From: JAJRTE01 sp964418585
Lineage (GTDB): Bacteria; Myxococcota_A; UBA796; JAJRTE01
Length of the DNA stretch: 64,000 nt
Assembly: GCA_964418585.1 (NCBI GenBank)
Contig: CAYQMG010000072.1
Coordinates: forward strand, 156,571-220,570
Direction: 5' to 3'
Shown here: positions 6,561 through 15,223 of the stretch, piece after piece
Position numbering within the stretch: the stretch's first letter is position 1
Layout of the letters: every line of letters begins with the position of its first letter
Notes under the pieces: generated by a model
Seen by the model: the letters and a program-made list of their open reading frames with translations, nothing else
What the model was told of the DNA's origin: nothing
The model's database searches: none
Translations under genes and position numbers: made by a program

Positions 6561-9020
6561 TCAATAGGCGTAGGACCTGGACAGGGTTCCAACGTTGCCC
6601 GCCAGGTCCACCCCGGTCACGGCAAGCGCCACGGTACTTCCAGACCCGGGCGCACGGAAAGTAGATACATAGAGGTCGTTTCCGACCGGCAGAACCTCGC
6701 CCACCGTGGTGGTCGTGCTGTAGAGGGTGGGGGGTTCTGCCAGCCGTTCCGAGGGAACGATGGTCACCATGAGGTAGTTGGCGAGGATGGGGTGACGGTC
6801 GACCAGCACGGAGAACTCGGGCGGCACGTCGTCGACGGCCCGAACCGCGCTGAGCACGTCGAGTTTTCCCGCGCCCCAGGCTTCATTGGGCACCTCGCCG
6901 GTGAAGGTGTCCGCGACGGCGCCGGCCCGGAGCGCGGCCTCGATGTCATCGTGTGTGAAGTTCTCGTCCACCTGGCGCAGCAAAGCGGCGGTACCTGCCA
7001 CGTGGGGAGCGGCGGCGCTGGTTCCCCCGAACAGCCAGGAGGAGGCGTAGGGATACGCGGGGTATGCGTTGACAGAGGCGTCGAAGTAGGTGGCCGCGGA
7101 AGAGGTGGGAGCCCACACGTCGTAGTTCCCGGGCGCCGCGATGTCCAGGAGTGGCTCCTCATCGACACGCGGTCCGCGACTCGAGAAGGTACTCAAGTCG
7201 CCCAGCACATCGCGCTGCCGGGTGGCAAAGGAGGCAACCACGATGCATTTGTCGGCGGTTGCAGGGCTGGTCACCGAATAGGTGGGGTCGGCGACGACCC
7301 CCGGCGCGATCCCCTCGGAATCGATCCAGGTGGCCCCACCCGCCCAGGTGGTTCGGTCGTCCCCCAAGAAGAGATGGACCCTGGCGGTGGAGTCTCCCGT
7401 ATTGGTGATCCGCACCGTGTAGATCCCTTCGTACATGGGCACCGGGACACCGTCTTCCTGATGATACAGCACCATGTCCAGCATGCTGGTCTGGGTCGCG
7501 GACTCGTTCGAGATGGCAGAGACGATGTCGCCCTCATCGTTGTGCTGGACCGTACCTGCCTCCACCGTGACCGGCGAATTGGGGGAAATCCCGTTGGCGG
7601 AGATGAACTCGATTTCAAAGGTGAGTTCGGGCAAGGTTTGACGCCAGAGTGCGGTGAGGTAGACTGCGGAGATGTTGAAGCTTCCGTCCACGAAGAACGA
7701 AGCCAGGGTTTCGGAATCCTGGGGGCAGACGGCATAGCCGTGCTTGTTGTTGTTCCCGATGTTTCCTGCCGGGCAGACCTGGGGAATCCCGTTGTCGGCC
7801 CGTTCCGTGACCGCTTGCTCCACCACGGAGGTTCCATCGAGGAACTCGCCGATCCAGTTTCCAAACGAGTAGAGCATCACATCAGCGCCCTGGCTCCGTG
7901 CCCAACTCATGGCGTAGACGAGGTCGACGCCGGCCGCCTCGTTGTTGATGACAAGGAGGTCCGCGTCGGGAGCCACGCCGACGAACCGACGCCCCGGAAC
8001 GTCTCCGACGAGGATACCGGCCACCGATGTTCCGTGAGGATAGGTATCCTCGGAAATGCTCAGGAGGTTGATTCCTCGAGTGTGTATGGTAACGGCCGAG
8101 TCGCCGTCCATGGCGCCGGCGACCTTGGATGTGCCCAGCCGAACCAGGTACTCGGATGGGTCGGCCAGGCCGTTTCCGTCGGTATCGTCGACAAAGAACA
8201 GCGGTTCTCCGTAGGCGAGGTCGTTTTCCCCAAAGCCCGCGTCTGGACCGAAATCACGCGCGCCGTTGCCGTTGGTGTCGGCAAAGAGCCAGTCCTGGTC
8301 CACGTCGAGCACACCGTCCACGAGCGGCCCGTACTGGACATCGAACAGGGCGTTTTCGAGCAGGCCGAGGGTCTCGTCTTCCGTGGCCGTACCGCTGCCA
8401 TCCAGATCCACGGCGTCGATCCCCGGAGTCAACAGCCCGTCGCCGTCCACGTCGAGCCAGCGGTAGAGGCCACCATCCGGCTTGAACAGGGCGGGGTGAT
8501 AGATGTCCACGCTGGTATCGAACAGGGCAATGAGCTGGCCCCGTCCAGTCAGTCCGTCGGTGCCGTCCTGAGGCATGAAGCGGCCCTCATCCCAGTCGAC
8601 GGCCGGCATGCTGAGGTCCATGGTGGGGGCGGTGAGGCGCCGTTCGACCGCGTCGACCCGGTCCACTGCAGGGTCTTCGAGAAGGGCCGGGAGCCGGGAC
8701 CAGGGAACCCGGACGCTGTAGATTCGGCCCACGTGCGCAGGTTCGCCGGAACCGGGCAAGCGGTTGAACTTTACGCCTCGAGCAGTCAAGCGCGCGAGTA
8801 TCTCCGAGGAGGGCGGCGTCAAGAATTCCACGTAGAGGCGGACGTGGTCAGTCCGAACGGAGCGTGGTGCAAACGGAGCGTCGGCAGGGAGGCGTCCGTC
8901 TCGAAAGGCCATGAGGTGCTTGAGATGAGGCCCAATCCGGGCGGCATGGGTCACGGGCGCGGTTGCCAGGAGCGGGAGAAGCAGCCCGATGGCCAGGAAA
9001 ATAGGGTCGCGGCGGTGCAT
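6561..9020 (-). CDS. Secreted subtilisin-family protease with calcium-loop insert
   Basis: Exported S8 serine protease (819 aa). A Sec signal peptide spans residues 1-26. The region 30-150 resembles an inhibitor-like propeptide. The catalytic triad is D168 (ALFDTS), H329 (PHGTSVAG) and S668 (GGTSAAAPHVAG), with oxyanion N420 (PAGNIG). Between Asp and His is an Asp-rich insert of about 100 residues (190-290) with several EF-hand/dockerin-like loops such as DVDGDGLLTPGID and DTDGNGLADPSEY. These probably bind calcium. The C-terminus after 690 is beta-rich. The ATG at 9020 is preceded by AGGAAG and gives a clean signal peptide. The gene begins 17 bases after the stop of the giant MopE-repeat lipoprotein and is presumably co-transcribed with it. 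Confidence 0.92.
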   Translation of the reverse strand: MHRRDPIFLAIGLLLPLLATAPVTHAARIGPHLKHLMAFRDGRLPADAPFAPRSVRTDHVRLYVEFLTPPSSEILARLTARGVKFNRLPGSGEPAHVGRIYSVRVPWSRLPALLEDPAVDRVDAVERRLTAPTMDLSMPAVDWDEGRFMPQDGTDGLTGRGQLIALFDTSVDIYHPALFKPDGGLYRWLDVDGDGLLTPGIDAVDLDGSGTATEDETLGLLENALFDVQYGPLVDGVLDVDQDWLFADTNGNGARDFGPDAGFGENDLAYGEPLFFVDDTDGNGLADPSEYLVRLGTSKVAGAMDGDSAVTIHTRGINLLSISEDTYPHGTSVAGILVGDVPGRRFVGVAPDADLLVINNEAAGVDLVYAMSWARSQGADVMLYSFGNWIGEFLDGTSVVEQAVTERADNGIPQVCPAGNIGNNNKHGYAVCPQDSETLASFFVDGSFNISAVYLTALWRQTLPELTFEIEFISANGISPNSPVTVEAGTVQHNDEGDIVSAISNESATQTSMLDMVLYHQEDGVPVPMYEGIYTVRITNTGDSTARVHLFLGDDRTTWAGGATWIDSEGIAPGVVADPTYSVTSPATADKCIVVASFATRQRDVLGDLSTFSSRGPRVDEEPLLDIAAPGNYDVWAPTSSAATYFDASVNAYPAYPYASSWLFGGTSAAAPHVAGTAALLRQVDENFTHDDIEAALRAGAVADTFTGEVPNEAWGAGKLDVLSAVRAVDDVPPEFSVLVDRHPILANYLMVTIVPSERLAEPPTLYSTTTTVGEVLPVGNDLYVSTFRAPGSGSTVALAVTGVDLAGNVGTLSRSYAY

Positions 9021-9037
9021 GGTTCTTCCTCCTCGAG

Positions 9038-12000
9038 TCACTCCAGGGACCGCTGCTGTGCCTGGAAGGCGACGAGCAGGCACAGCCGGAACGATGCGTA
9101 CTGGGCGCCGTCCACAACCCAGGAGTCGGGGACGAACGGGTCGAGGCCGTTGTCCGGGTCGAGTTCGTCGAGCGTCATGGCTGCGCACCGAAGATCGCCG
9201 ACCATGACGTAGGCGTGGCCGAGCGCCACCAGGAGGGTGTCGGCGTTTACCGGGTCATGGAACGAGGCGAAGTTGGGGTCGTTCTCCAGGCAGCGTTCCA
9301 CGAGCTGAGTGACCGTTTCCGGGTCGCCGGCGAGGGCGGCGACGCCGGCGCGGCCGGCCATCGCATCGGTGTGGAGAGGGTCCAGCGCGAGGGCCATGTC
9401 GAAGTACTCGGCTGCGGTTTCCAGGTCGTCGAGCTGATAGGCGGTCCAACCGAGCCCGTTGTATGGAGCGGGCTGCAACGGGTCACCAAGGAGGGCATCG
9501 GTGAAGGCCATGCGGGCACTTTCGTAGTCGCCCTGCGCGTAGAAGGTCCAGCCGTCGCTCACATCGTAGTACTCCTTGGGATCGACGTTGTCGATGCGCC
9601 CGTCACAATCGTTGTCCTTCCCGTCCTGGACCTCCTCACCCAGAGGATTGACGGCCGGGTCACGGTCGTCACAGTCGCCCTGGATCTCCGAGAATCCATC
9701 CCCATCGTCGTCGGTCAGGTCGGTGTCTTCGTCGATGCTGCCATCGCAGTCGTTGTCGGCCCCGTCGGTGACCTCGACGGCGCCGGGATAGATGTCCCGG
9801 CGGTCGTCGTTGCAGTCGGTGCCTCCGGGGACGATGTCGGCGTCGTAGCCGTCCTGGTCCACGTCGGCAAGGTCGGAGCCGGAGCAATCCTCGTCCACCC
9901 CGTTGTAGGGCACATCATAGGCGCCGGGATTGATTGCTGCGGCCGAATCGTCGCAGTCGGTCCCGCCGCCGACCTGGGTCGAAGCGTAGCCATCCTGGTC
10001 TACATCGATGCGGTCGGAGCCGGAGCAGTCCTCGTCCACCCCGTTGTAGGGGATGTCCTCGGCGCCCGGATGTACGGCCGGGTCGCTGTCGTCACAATCG
10101 GTCCCGTTGGCCACGCGGTCGGAGGCGAACCCATCCTGGTCGTAGTCGGTGAGGTCGGAGCCGGAGCAATCCTCGTCCACCCCGTTGTAGGGGATGTCGT
10201 ACCCGCCTGGATGGATGGAGGGATTGGTGTCATCGCAATCGGATCCACCGCTGGCGCAGGTGAAATAGCCGTCGCCGTCGCTGTCCTGGCCGGTGTGGGA
10301 CCCTGGTGCCGGTCCGTCCGCGCCGGAGCAGTCCTGGTCGATGCAATCGCCGATCTCGTCGTTGGCTGCGGGGTGGATGGTGGGGTCTGTATCGTTGCAG
10401 TCAGACCCACCGGTGGCCGTGGATGCGTACCCGTCGTGGTCGGCGTCCACGGGCACGAGCAGGCCGCCGTCGAGGCTATCGCAGTCCTGGTCGATGCCGT
10501 CTCCGGCAATTTCGGTGGCACCGGGATAGATGGTTGGGTCCTGGTCGTCGCAATCGTCGCCTCCCGTGCCGAGGGAAGCATGGCCGTCCTGGTCGTGGTC
10601 GTAGGGTACCACGCCCGATCCGTCGGTCCCGTCCCCGTCCCGATCCTCCCCGTCCCCGGGCGGATCGGATGCGCCTGGATGCACCGTGGGGTCATGGTCG
10701 TCCGGGTCGTCCCCGCCGGAATCCTGCGATGTGTACCCGTCCCCATCCTCATCCACACCGGTGGTGACGGTGGCATCCGAGCCGGAGCAATCCTGGTCGA
10801 TGCCGTCTCCCGCCACATCGACCGCACCGGGGTGCACGGTGGGATCGGCGTCGTTGCAGTCGTTGCCGCCATCGTTCCAGGCAGCGTACCCGTCCCGGTC
10901 CCGATCCGTGGGCGCGTCCCCATCCGGAACCACCGCGGCGCCGGTGCCGTCGATACCGTTGCAGTCCTGGTCGATCCCGTCGTCCGACGGGTCCACTGCG
11001 CCAGGATAGACGGTTGGATCTCGATCGTCGCAGTCGAGGCCGCCGGCGCTCAGCGCATCGTACCCGTCCTGGTCGTTGTCCCGGACAATGGTTTCCCCGG
11101 CGTCGGTGCCGTCACAGTTCTGGTCGACTCCGTCTCCTGCCACGTCCACGGCCCCCGGGTGAACGGTGGGGTCGAAGTCGTTGCAGTCCTGGCCCCCGGT
11201 GCCGATGGAAGCGTGGCCATCGCCGTCCTGATCCACCGGGATGACGCCCGGCCCGTCGGTCCCGTCTCCATCCTGATCCTCCCCGTCCCCCGGTGGATCG
11301 GTTGCGCCTGGATGGACGTTTGGATCGTGATCGTCCGGGTCGTCCCCGCCCGATTCCTGCGAGGTATACCCGTCCCCATCCTCGTCCACACCCGTGGTGG
11401 TGGCGGCATCCGACCCGGAGCAATCCTGGTCGATGCCGTCCCCGGCCACGTCGACCGCTCCCGGATGGATGGTGGCGTCGTTGTCGTTGCAGTCGTTGCC
11501 GCCCTGGGATGCGGCCGCGTATCCATCCCGGTCCACGTCCACAGGGTCCACCGTGGCAGCGCCGGTGCCGTCCGCGCCGTTGCAGTCCTGGTCCACGCCG
11601 TCTCCGAACGGATCCACGGCTTCGGGATACACCGTGGGATCCCGATCGTCACAGTCGGTACCCCCGAACGCCTCGTTCAGGTACCCGTCCCCGTCCTCAT
11701 CCAGGTCACCCCCGTAGACTCCATCGCAGTCCTCGTCCACCACGTTGCCCGGTACCTCGGTGGCGCCCGGATTCACAGACGGATCCCCGTCGTCGCAATC
11801 GGTCCCTCCCGTCCCGTACGAGGCATAACCATCCCCGTCCTGATCCACCGGAATGACCCCGGGACCGTCCACTCCGTTGCAGTCCTGGTCGATTCCATCC
11901 CCCACCGGATCCGGCGCACCGGGATGAATGGTCGGATCCGTATCGTCCAGGTCGTCGCCCCCCGACGCCACCGACGTGTACCCGTCTCCATCGGCATCCA

Positions 12001-14233
12001 CCCCATCCTGAGAGGCGCCGTCCGTACCGTCGCAGTCCCGATCCACGCCGTCCCCTTCCAGGTCCACCGCACCCGGATGTACGGCTGGGTCCGTGTCGTC
12101 ACAATCGTTCCCGCCGCTCGAGACAGCGGCATAACCGTCCCGGTCCCGGTCCACGGGGTTGATTCCCGCCGTCCCGGTCCCGTCCACCCCGTTGCAGTCC
12201 TGGTCGATCCCATCGGTGGACGGATCCACCGCACCCGGATACACGGCCGGGTCCAGGTCGTCACAGTCGGTACCCCCCGCAGCCATGGAGGCGTATCCAT
12301 CACCATCCTCGTCCACCGCCCCTCCGAACACCCCGTCACAGTCTTCGTCCACCGTGTTCCCAAACACCTCGTCAGCCCCGGGGTGAATACTCGAGCTGGC
12401 ATCGTTGCAATCGCTCCCACCCGTGCCCAGGGAAGCGTACCCGTCTCCGTCCGCATCCACCGGGACCACACCCGGACCGTCTGCGCCCGAGCAGTCCTGG
12501 TCGATCCCGTCCCCGGGAGGGTCCCAGGCTCCTGGGTGGATACTCGGATCGGTATCATCCAGATCGTCCCCGCCCGAGGCCACCGAGGTGTAGCCGTCGC
12601 CATCTGCGTCGACCCCTTCCGGATCGGCGCCATCCTGGCCGGAACAGTCCTGGTCCACGCCGTCTCCGATCGGGTCCACCGCACCGGGGTGGATGGACGG
12701 GTCCTGGTCATCACAATCGTTGCCACCCCGGGTTGCGTCTGCGTAGCCGTCCCGGTCCTGGTCCACAGGTTCGATCTGCGCTGCCCCGGTGCCGTCCATG
12801 CCGTTGCAGTCCTGGTCGATCCCGTCCCCGGCCGGATCCACCGCGTCTGGATGAATGGTGGGGTCCCGATCGTCGCAATCGGTACCACCGGCGCTCAGCC
12901 CGGGGTATCCATCCTCGTCTTCGTCCACAGTTCCGCCGTACTCGCCATCGCAGTTCTCGTCCACGATGTTGTCGTACACTTCCTTGGCGTCCGGGTTGAT
13001 CAACGGATTGGTATCGTCGCAGTCGGTGCCGCCGGTGCCGATGGATGCGAACCCGTCGCCGTCCATATCCACCGGAATGACGCCCGGACCATCCCGGCCG
13101 TCGCAGTCCTGATCGATCCCGTCCCCGGCCGGATCCGGCGCTCCGGGATGGATAGCTGGGTCGGTATCATCCAGATCGTCCCCCCCAGAGGCTACCGAGG
13201 TGTAACCGTCTCCGTCCGCATCGATTCCGGTGGTCTCCGTGGCGTCCGCGCCGGAGCAATCCTGGTCGATGCCGTCGAGGGCCACATCCACTGCGCCGGG
13301 GTGGATGGTGGGATCCTGGTCGTCGCAATCGTTTCCTCCAGCCGACTGGGCAGCGTAGCCGTCCCGGTCCGCATCCGCGCTGCCTCCCCCGGACGTACCG
13401 CCGTCGGTGCCGTCGCAATCCTCGTCCACGCCGTTGCTCGAGATTTCCACTGCGCCAGGATAGACCTCAGCAGCATAGTCGTCGCAGTCCGTGCCACCCG
13501 CGACCCGGGCGATGAAGCCGTCGCCGTCCACATCGATCAGGTCGCCCCCACTGCAATCCTGGTCGATCCCATCGTAAGGAATCTCTGCTGCGCCGGGATG
13601 AATGGATGGGTCGGTGTCGTCGCAGTCGGAGAACCCTGCTTCGGCCCCGGCCACACCGTCCCCGTCGGCATCGATCAGGTCCAATCCATCGCAATCCTGA
13701 TCGACGCCGTCGTAGGGAACCTCATCCGCCCCGGGATAGGTGGCCGGATCCGCGTCGTCGCAGTCCGACCCACCACTGTCCTCGGAGAGAAACCCGTCGT
13801 CGTCCGAGTCGATCCGAACGACGTCGTCGGCCCCGTCGCAGTCCTCGTCGATACCGTTGTTGGGGATGTCGAGGGTTCCAGGAAAAATCCACATGTCCTG
13901 ATCGTCGCAGTCGTCCCCGCCCGCCTCCACGGCAATGTAGCCGTCTCCGTCCATGTCGGTGATGTCTGCACCGTCACAGTCCTGGTCGATCCCATCGTAC
14001 GGGATCTCGTCGGCGCCAGGGTAGGTGTAGTGGTCCTGGTCGTCGCAGTCGCCGAGGTCCACGGTGAATCCATCCCCATCGAGGTCGTCGGGGGTGGGGG
14101 CCGTATTGGACACGGTGCAACCGGTGGTGAGGAGGAGCACCATGGGCACTGCCCAGCATGCCGGGGTGGGACCCACCCGGGCGACAAGGACCTGGGCTGG
14201 ACGCAACAAGGGGAAGACGTATTCACGTTTCAC
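9038..14233 (-). CDS. Giant MopE-repeat lipoprotein with C-terminal TPR domain (1731 aa)
   Basis: Surface or outer-membrane lipoprotein. It starts at GTG 14233, six bases after GGAGG. The signal segment ends in LLLTTGC with Cys39 as the likely lipidation site. Residues 50-1549 are 30 tandem modules of the 'putative metal-binding motif' type (MopE/PF11617-like). Their core is DxDxDGY...GGxDCDDxDPxxxPGA.......DGIDQDCDG, about 50 residues each. The Asp-rich loops suggest calcium binding and the paired cysteines suggest disulfides. The last 180 residues are helical TPR-like repeats (GWTFYAQGDYESARMAFTDA), presumably for protein interaction. It sits between an FGE-like lipoprotein (42 bases upstream) and a subtilase (17 bases downstream). 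Function is unknown; adhesion or matrix scaffolding is an inference. Confidence 0.9.
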   Translation of the reverse strand: MKREYVFPLLRPAQVLVARVGPTPACWAVPMVLLLTTGCTVSNTAPTPDDLDGDGFTVDLGDCDDQDHYTYPGADEIPYDGIDQDCDGADITDMDGDGYIAVEAGGDDCDDQDMWIFPGTLDIPNNGIDEDCDGADDVVRIDSDDDGFLSEDSGGSDCDDADPATYPGADEVPYDGVDQDCDGLDLIDADGDGVAGAEAGFSDCDDTDPSIHPGAAEIPYDGIDQDCSGGDLIDVDGDGFIARVAGGTDCDDYAAEVYPGAVEISSNGVDEDCDGTDGGTSGGGSADADRDGYAAQSAGGNDCDDQDPTIHPGAVDVALDGIDQDCSGADATETTGIDADGDGYTSVASGGDDLDDTDPAIHPGAPDPAGDGIDQDCDGRDGPGVIPVDMDGDGFASIGTGGTDCDDTNPLINPDAKEVYDNIVDENCDGEYGGTVDEDEDGYPGLSAGGTDCDDRDPTIHPDAVDPAGDGIDQDCNGMDGTGAAQIEPVDQDRDGYADATRGGNDCDDQDPSIHPGAVDPIGDGVDQDCSGQDGADPEGVDADGDGYTSVASGGDDLDDTDPSIHPGAWDPPGDGIDQDCSGADGPGVVPVDADGDGYASLGTGGSDCNDASSSIHPGADEVFGNTVDEDCDGVFGGAVDEDGDGYASMAAGGTDCDDLDPAVYPGAVDPSTDGIDQDCNGVDGTGTAGINPVDRDRDGYAAVSSGGNDCDDTDPAVHPGAVDLEGDGVDRDCDGTDGASQDGVDADGDGYTSVASGGDDLDDTDPTIHPGAPDPVGDGIDQDCNGVDGPGVIPVDQDGDGYASYGTGGTDCDDGDPSVNPGATEVPGNVVDEDCDGVYGGDLDEDGDGYLNEAFGGTDCDDRDPTVYPEAVDPFGDGVDQDCNGADGTGAATVDPVDVDRDGYAAASQGGNDCNDNDATIHPGAVDVAGDGIDQDCSGSDAATTTGVDEDGDGYTSQESGGDDPDDHDPNVHPGATDPPGDGEDQDGDGTDGPGVIPVDQDGDGHASIGTGGQDCNDFDPTVHPGAVDVAGDGVDQNCDGTDAGETIVRDNDQDGYDALSAGGLDCDDRDPTVYPGAVDPSDDGIDQDCNGIDGTGAAVVPDGDAPTDRDRDGYAAWNDGGNDCNDADPTVHPGAVDVAGDGIDQDCSGSDATVTTGVDEDGDGYTSQDSGGDDPDDHDPTVHPGASDPPGDGEDRDGDGTDGSGVVPYDHDQDGHASLGTGGDDCDDQDPTIYPGATEIAGDGIDQDCDSLDGGLLVPVDADHDGYASTATGGSDCNDTDPTIHPAANDEIGDCIDQDCSGADGPAPGSHTGQDSDGDGYFTCASGGSDCDDTNPSIHPGGYDIPYNGVDEDCSGSDLTDYDQDGFASDRVANGTDCDDSDPAVHPGAEDIPYNGVDEDCSGSDRIDVDQDGYASTQVGGGTDCDDSAAAINPGAYDVPYNGVDEDCSGSDLADVDQDGYDADIVPGGTDCNDDRRDIYPGAVEVTDGADNDCDGSIDEDTDLTDDDGDGFSEIQGDCDDRDPAVNPLGEEVQDGKDNDCDGRIDNVDPKEYYDVSDGWTFYAQGDYESARMAFTDALLGDPLQPAPYNGLGWTAYQLDDLETAAEYFDMALALDPLHTDAMAGRAGVAALAGDPETVTQLVERCLENDPNFASFHDPVNADTLLVALGHAYVMVGDLRCAAMTLDELDPDNGLDPFVPDSWVVDGAQYASFRLCLLVAFQAQQRSLE
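9587..14086 (-). repeat. Thirty tandem ~150-bp coding modules (MopE type)
   Basis: Coding repeats averaging 150 bases (50 codons). Modules 6-25 (about 10286-13375) are organised in five higher-order blocks of four modules, about 206 codons each. In each block one module has lost the first Cys (DDLDD or DDPDD instead of DCDD), and one ends with a VDEDCDGVYGG-like sequence. Modules 26-29 form another subgroup (PYNGVDEDCSGSD). Confidence 0.9.
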
Positions 14234-14275
14234 GACTGCCTCCGCGCAAGACGCGCCGGGTGCCCGGCGTGCAGG

Positions 14276-15091
14276 TCAGCGGGCGCACCGAAACCCGATG
14301 GAGTTGTACTGGGCGCGAGGATCCGCCTGATCTCGAAACGTCGATGCTGTCTTGTCTTCCGAGCAGAACCAGGAGCCGCCACGCACGACTCGAGTGGCGC
14401 CGCTGGGAGGGCCGGTCGGATTGTCCGTGTCACCCCATTGATAGTAGGTGGGGTTGTAGTAGTCCGCGACCCATTCCGCCACATTTCCTGCCATGTCGTA
14501 GACTCCAAACGGAGACACTCCGTCCGGAAGTGACCCCACCTCGATCGTGTCCGCCGCACACCCCTCAAAGTTCGCACGGTCACACGTGGGCGGCGTGTCG
14601 CCCCATGGATACTTGCGACCGTCCGTGCCTCGAGCCGCGACTTCCCACTCGGCCTCGGTGGGGAGCCGCTTTCCAAGCCAGCGGCAGTAGGCGTCGGCCT
14701 GGTCCCACCGCACGTTGATGACCGGATAGTACTGGTACTGGGTCGAGGTCCAGTAATCGTCCCGGGTAACCGATTGGACGGCGCCGTCATAGACGCAAGG
14801 GTCGGGATTGCCCTCGATGAGCGGACCCGGACACGAGTCGGAGTTGATGAACTCCCGGAACTCCCGGTTCGTCACCTCGTACATGTCGATCTCGAACGCA
14901 TCGAGCGTCACCTCGTGCGCCGGTCCGTTTTCTGGTGAGGATTCATCGGGTCCAATGGTGTAGGTCCCGGCCGGAATGGACACCATCGGGCTGAAACGCG
15001 GTTCCCCCTCGCCACATCCAACCGCCAGCGCGAGCAATCCGATTCCACCAATCCACCACAGACGATAGCCCTGCCCGCATCGTCGCGTCAT
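14276..15091 (-). CDS. Formylglycine-generating-enzyme-like (SUMF1) lipoprotein
   Basis: Lipoprotein (271 aa) with a lipobox LLALAVGC near residue 25 and a full FGE-sulfatase (SUMF1) fold. Diagnostic segments are MVSIPAGTYTIG, FEIDMYEVTNREF, GKRLPTEAEWEVAARG, YPWGD, VYDMAGNVAEW, RVVRGGSWFC and IGFRCAR. In true FGE two cysteines in the GGS...C....C segment catalyse Cys-to-formylglycine conversion. Here the first is present (GGSWFC) but the second is replaced within EDKTAS. A non-catalytic or ergothioneine-type/sugar-binding-type role is therefore more likely than sulfatase activation. The ATG at 15091 follows GGAGGAAGAG. It is the second gene of the minus-strand exported-protein block. Confidence 0.85.
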   Translation of the reverse strand: MTRRCGQGYRLWWIGGIGLLALAVGCGEGEPRFSPMVSIPAGTYTIGPDESSPENGPAHEVTLDAFEIDMYEVTNREFREFINSDSCPGPLIEGNPDPCVYDGAVQSVTRDDYWTSTQYQYYPVINVRWDQADAYCRWLGKRLPTEAEWEVAARGTDGRKYPWGDTPPTCDRANFEGCAADTIEVGSLPDGVSPFGVYDMAGNVAEWVADYYNPTYYQWGDTDNPTGPPSGATRVVRGGSWFCSEDKTASTFRDQADPRAQYNSIGFRCAR

Positions 15092-15223
15092 CTCTTCCTC
15101 CAGGAAAACACCCGCCACGGCTCACGCACCCGAACAAGAAAAAGGGCGGCACGACTCCGAGACAACTGCTCGAAACCCTGCCGCCAGACAGTATACCCCA
15201 GATTCGTGTCGATCCGGGAGTCT

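Noticed and set aside
9215..14533. A 1772-codon open frame on the plus strand, antisense to the MopE lipoprotein
   Set aside because: It mirrors the repeat: Asp/Gly/Cys codons with GC third positions read backwards give stop-free Val/Ile/Gly/Arg sequence. The sense strand has a Shine-Dalgarno, a lipobox and family motifs.
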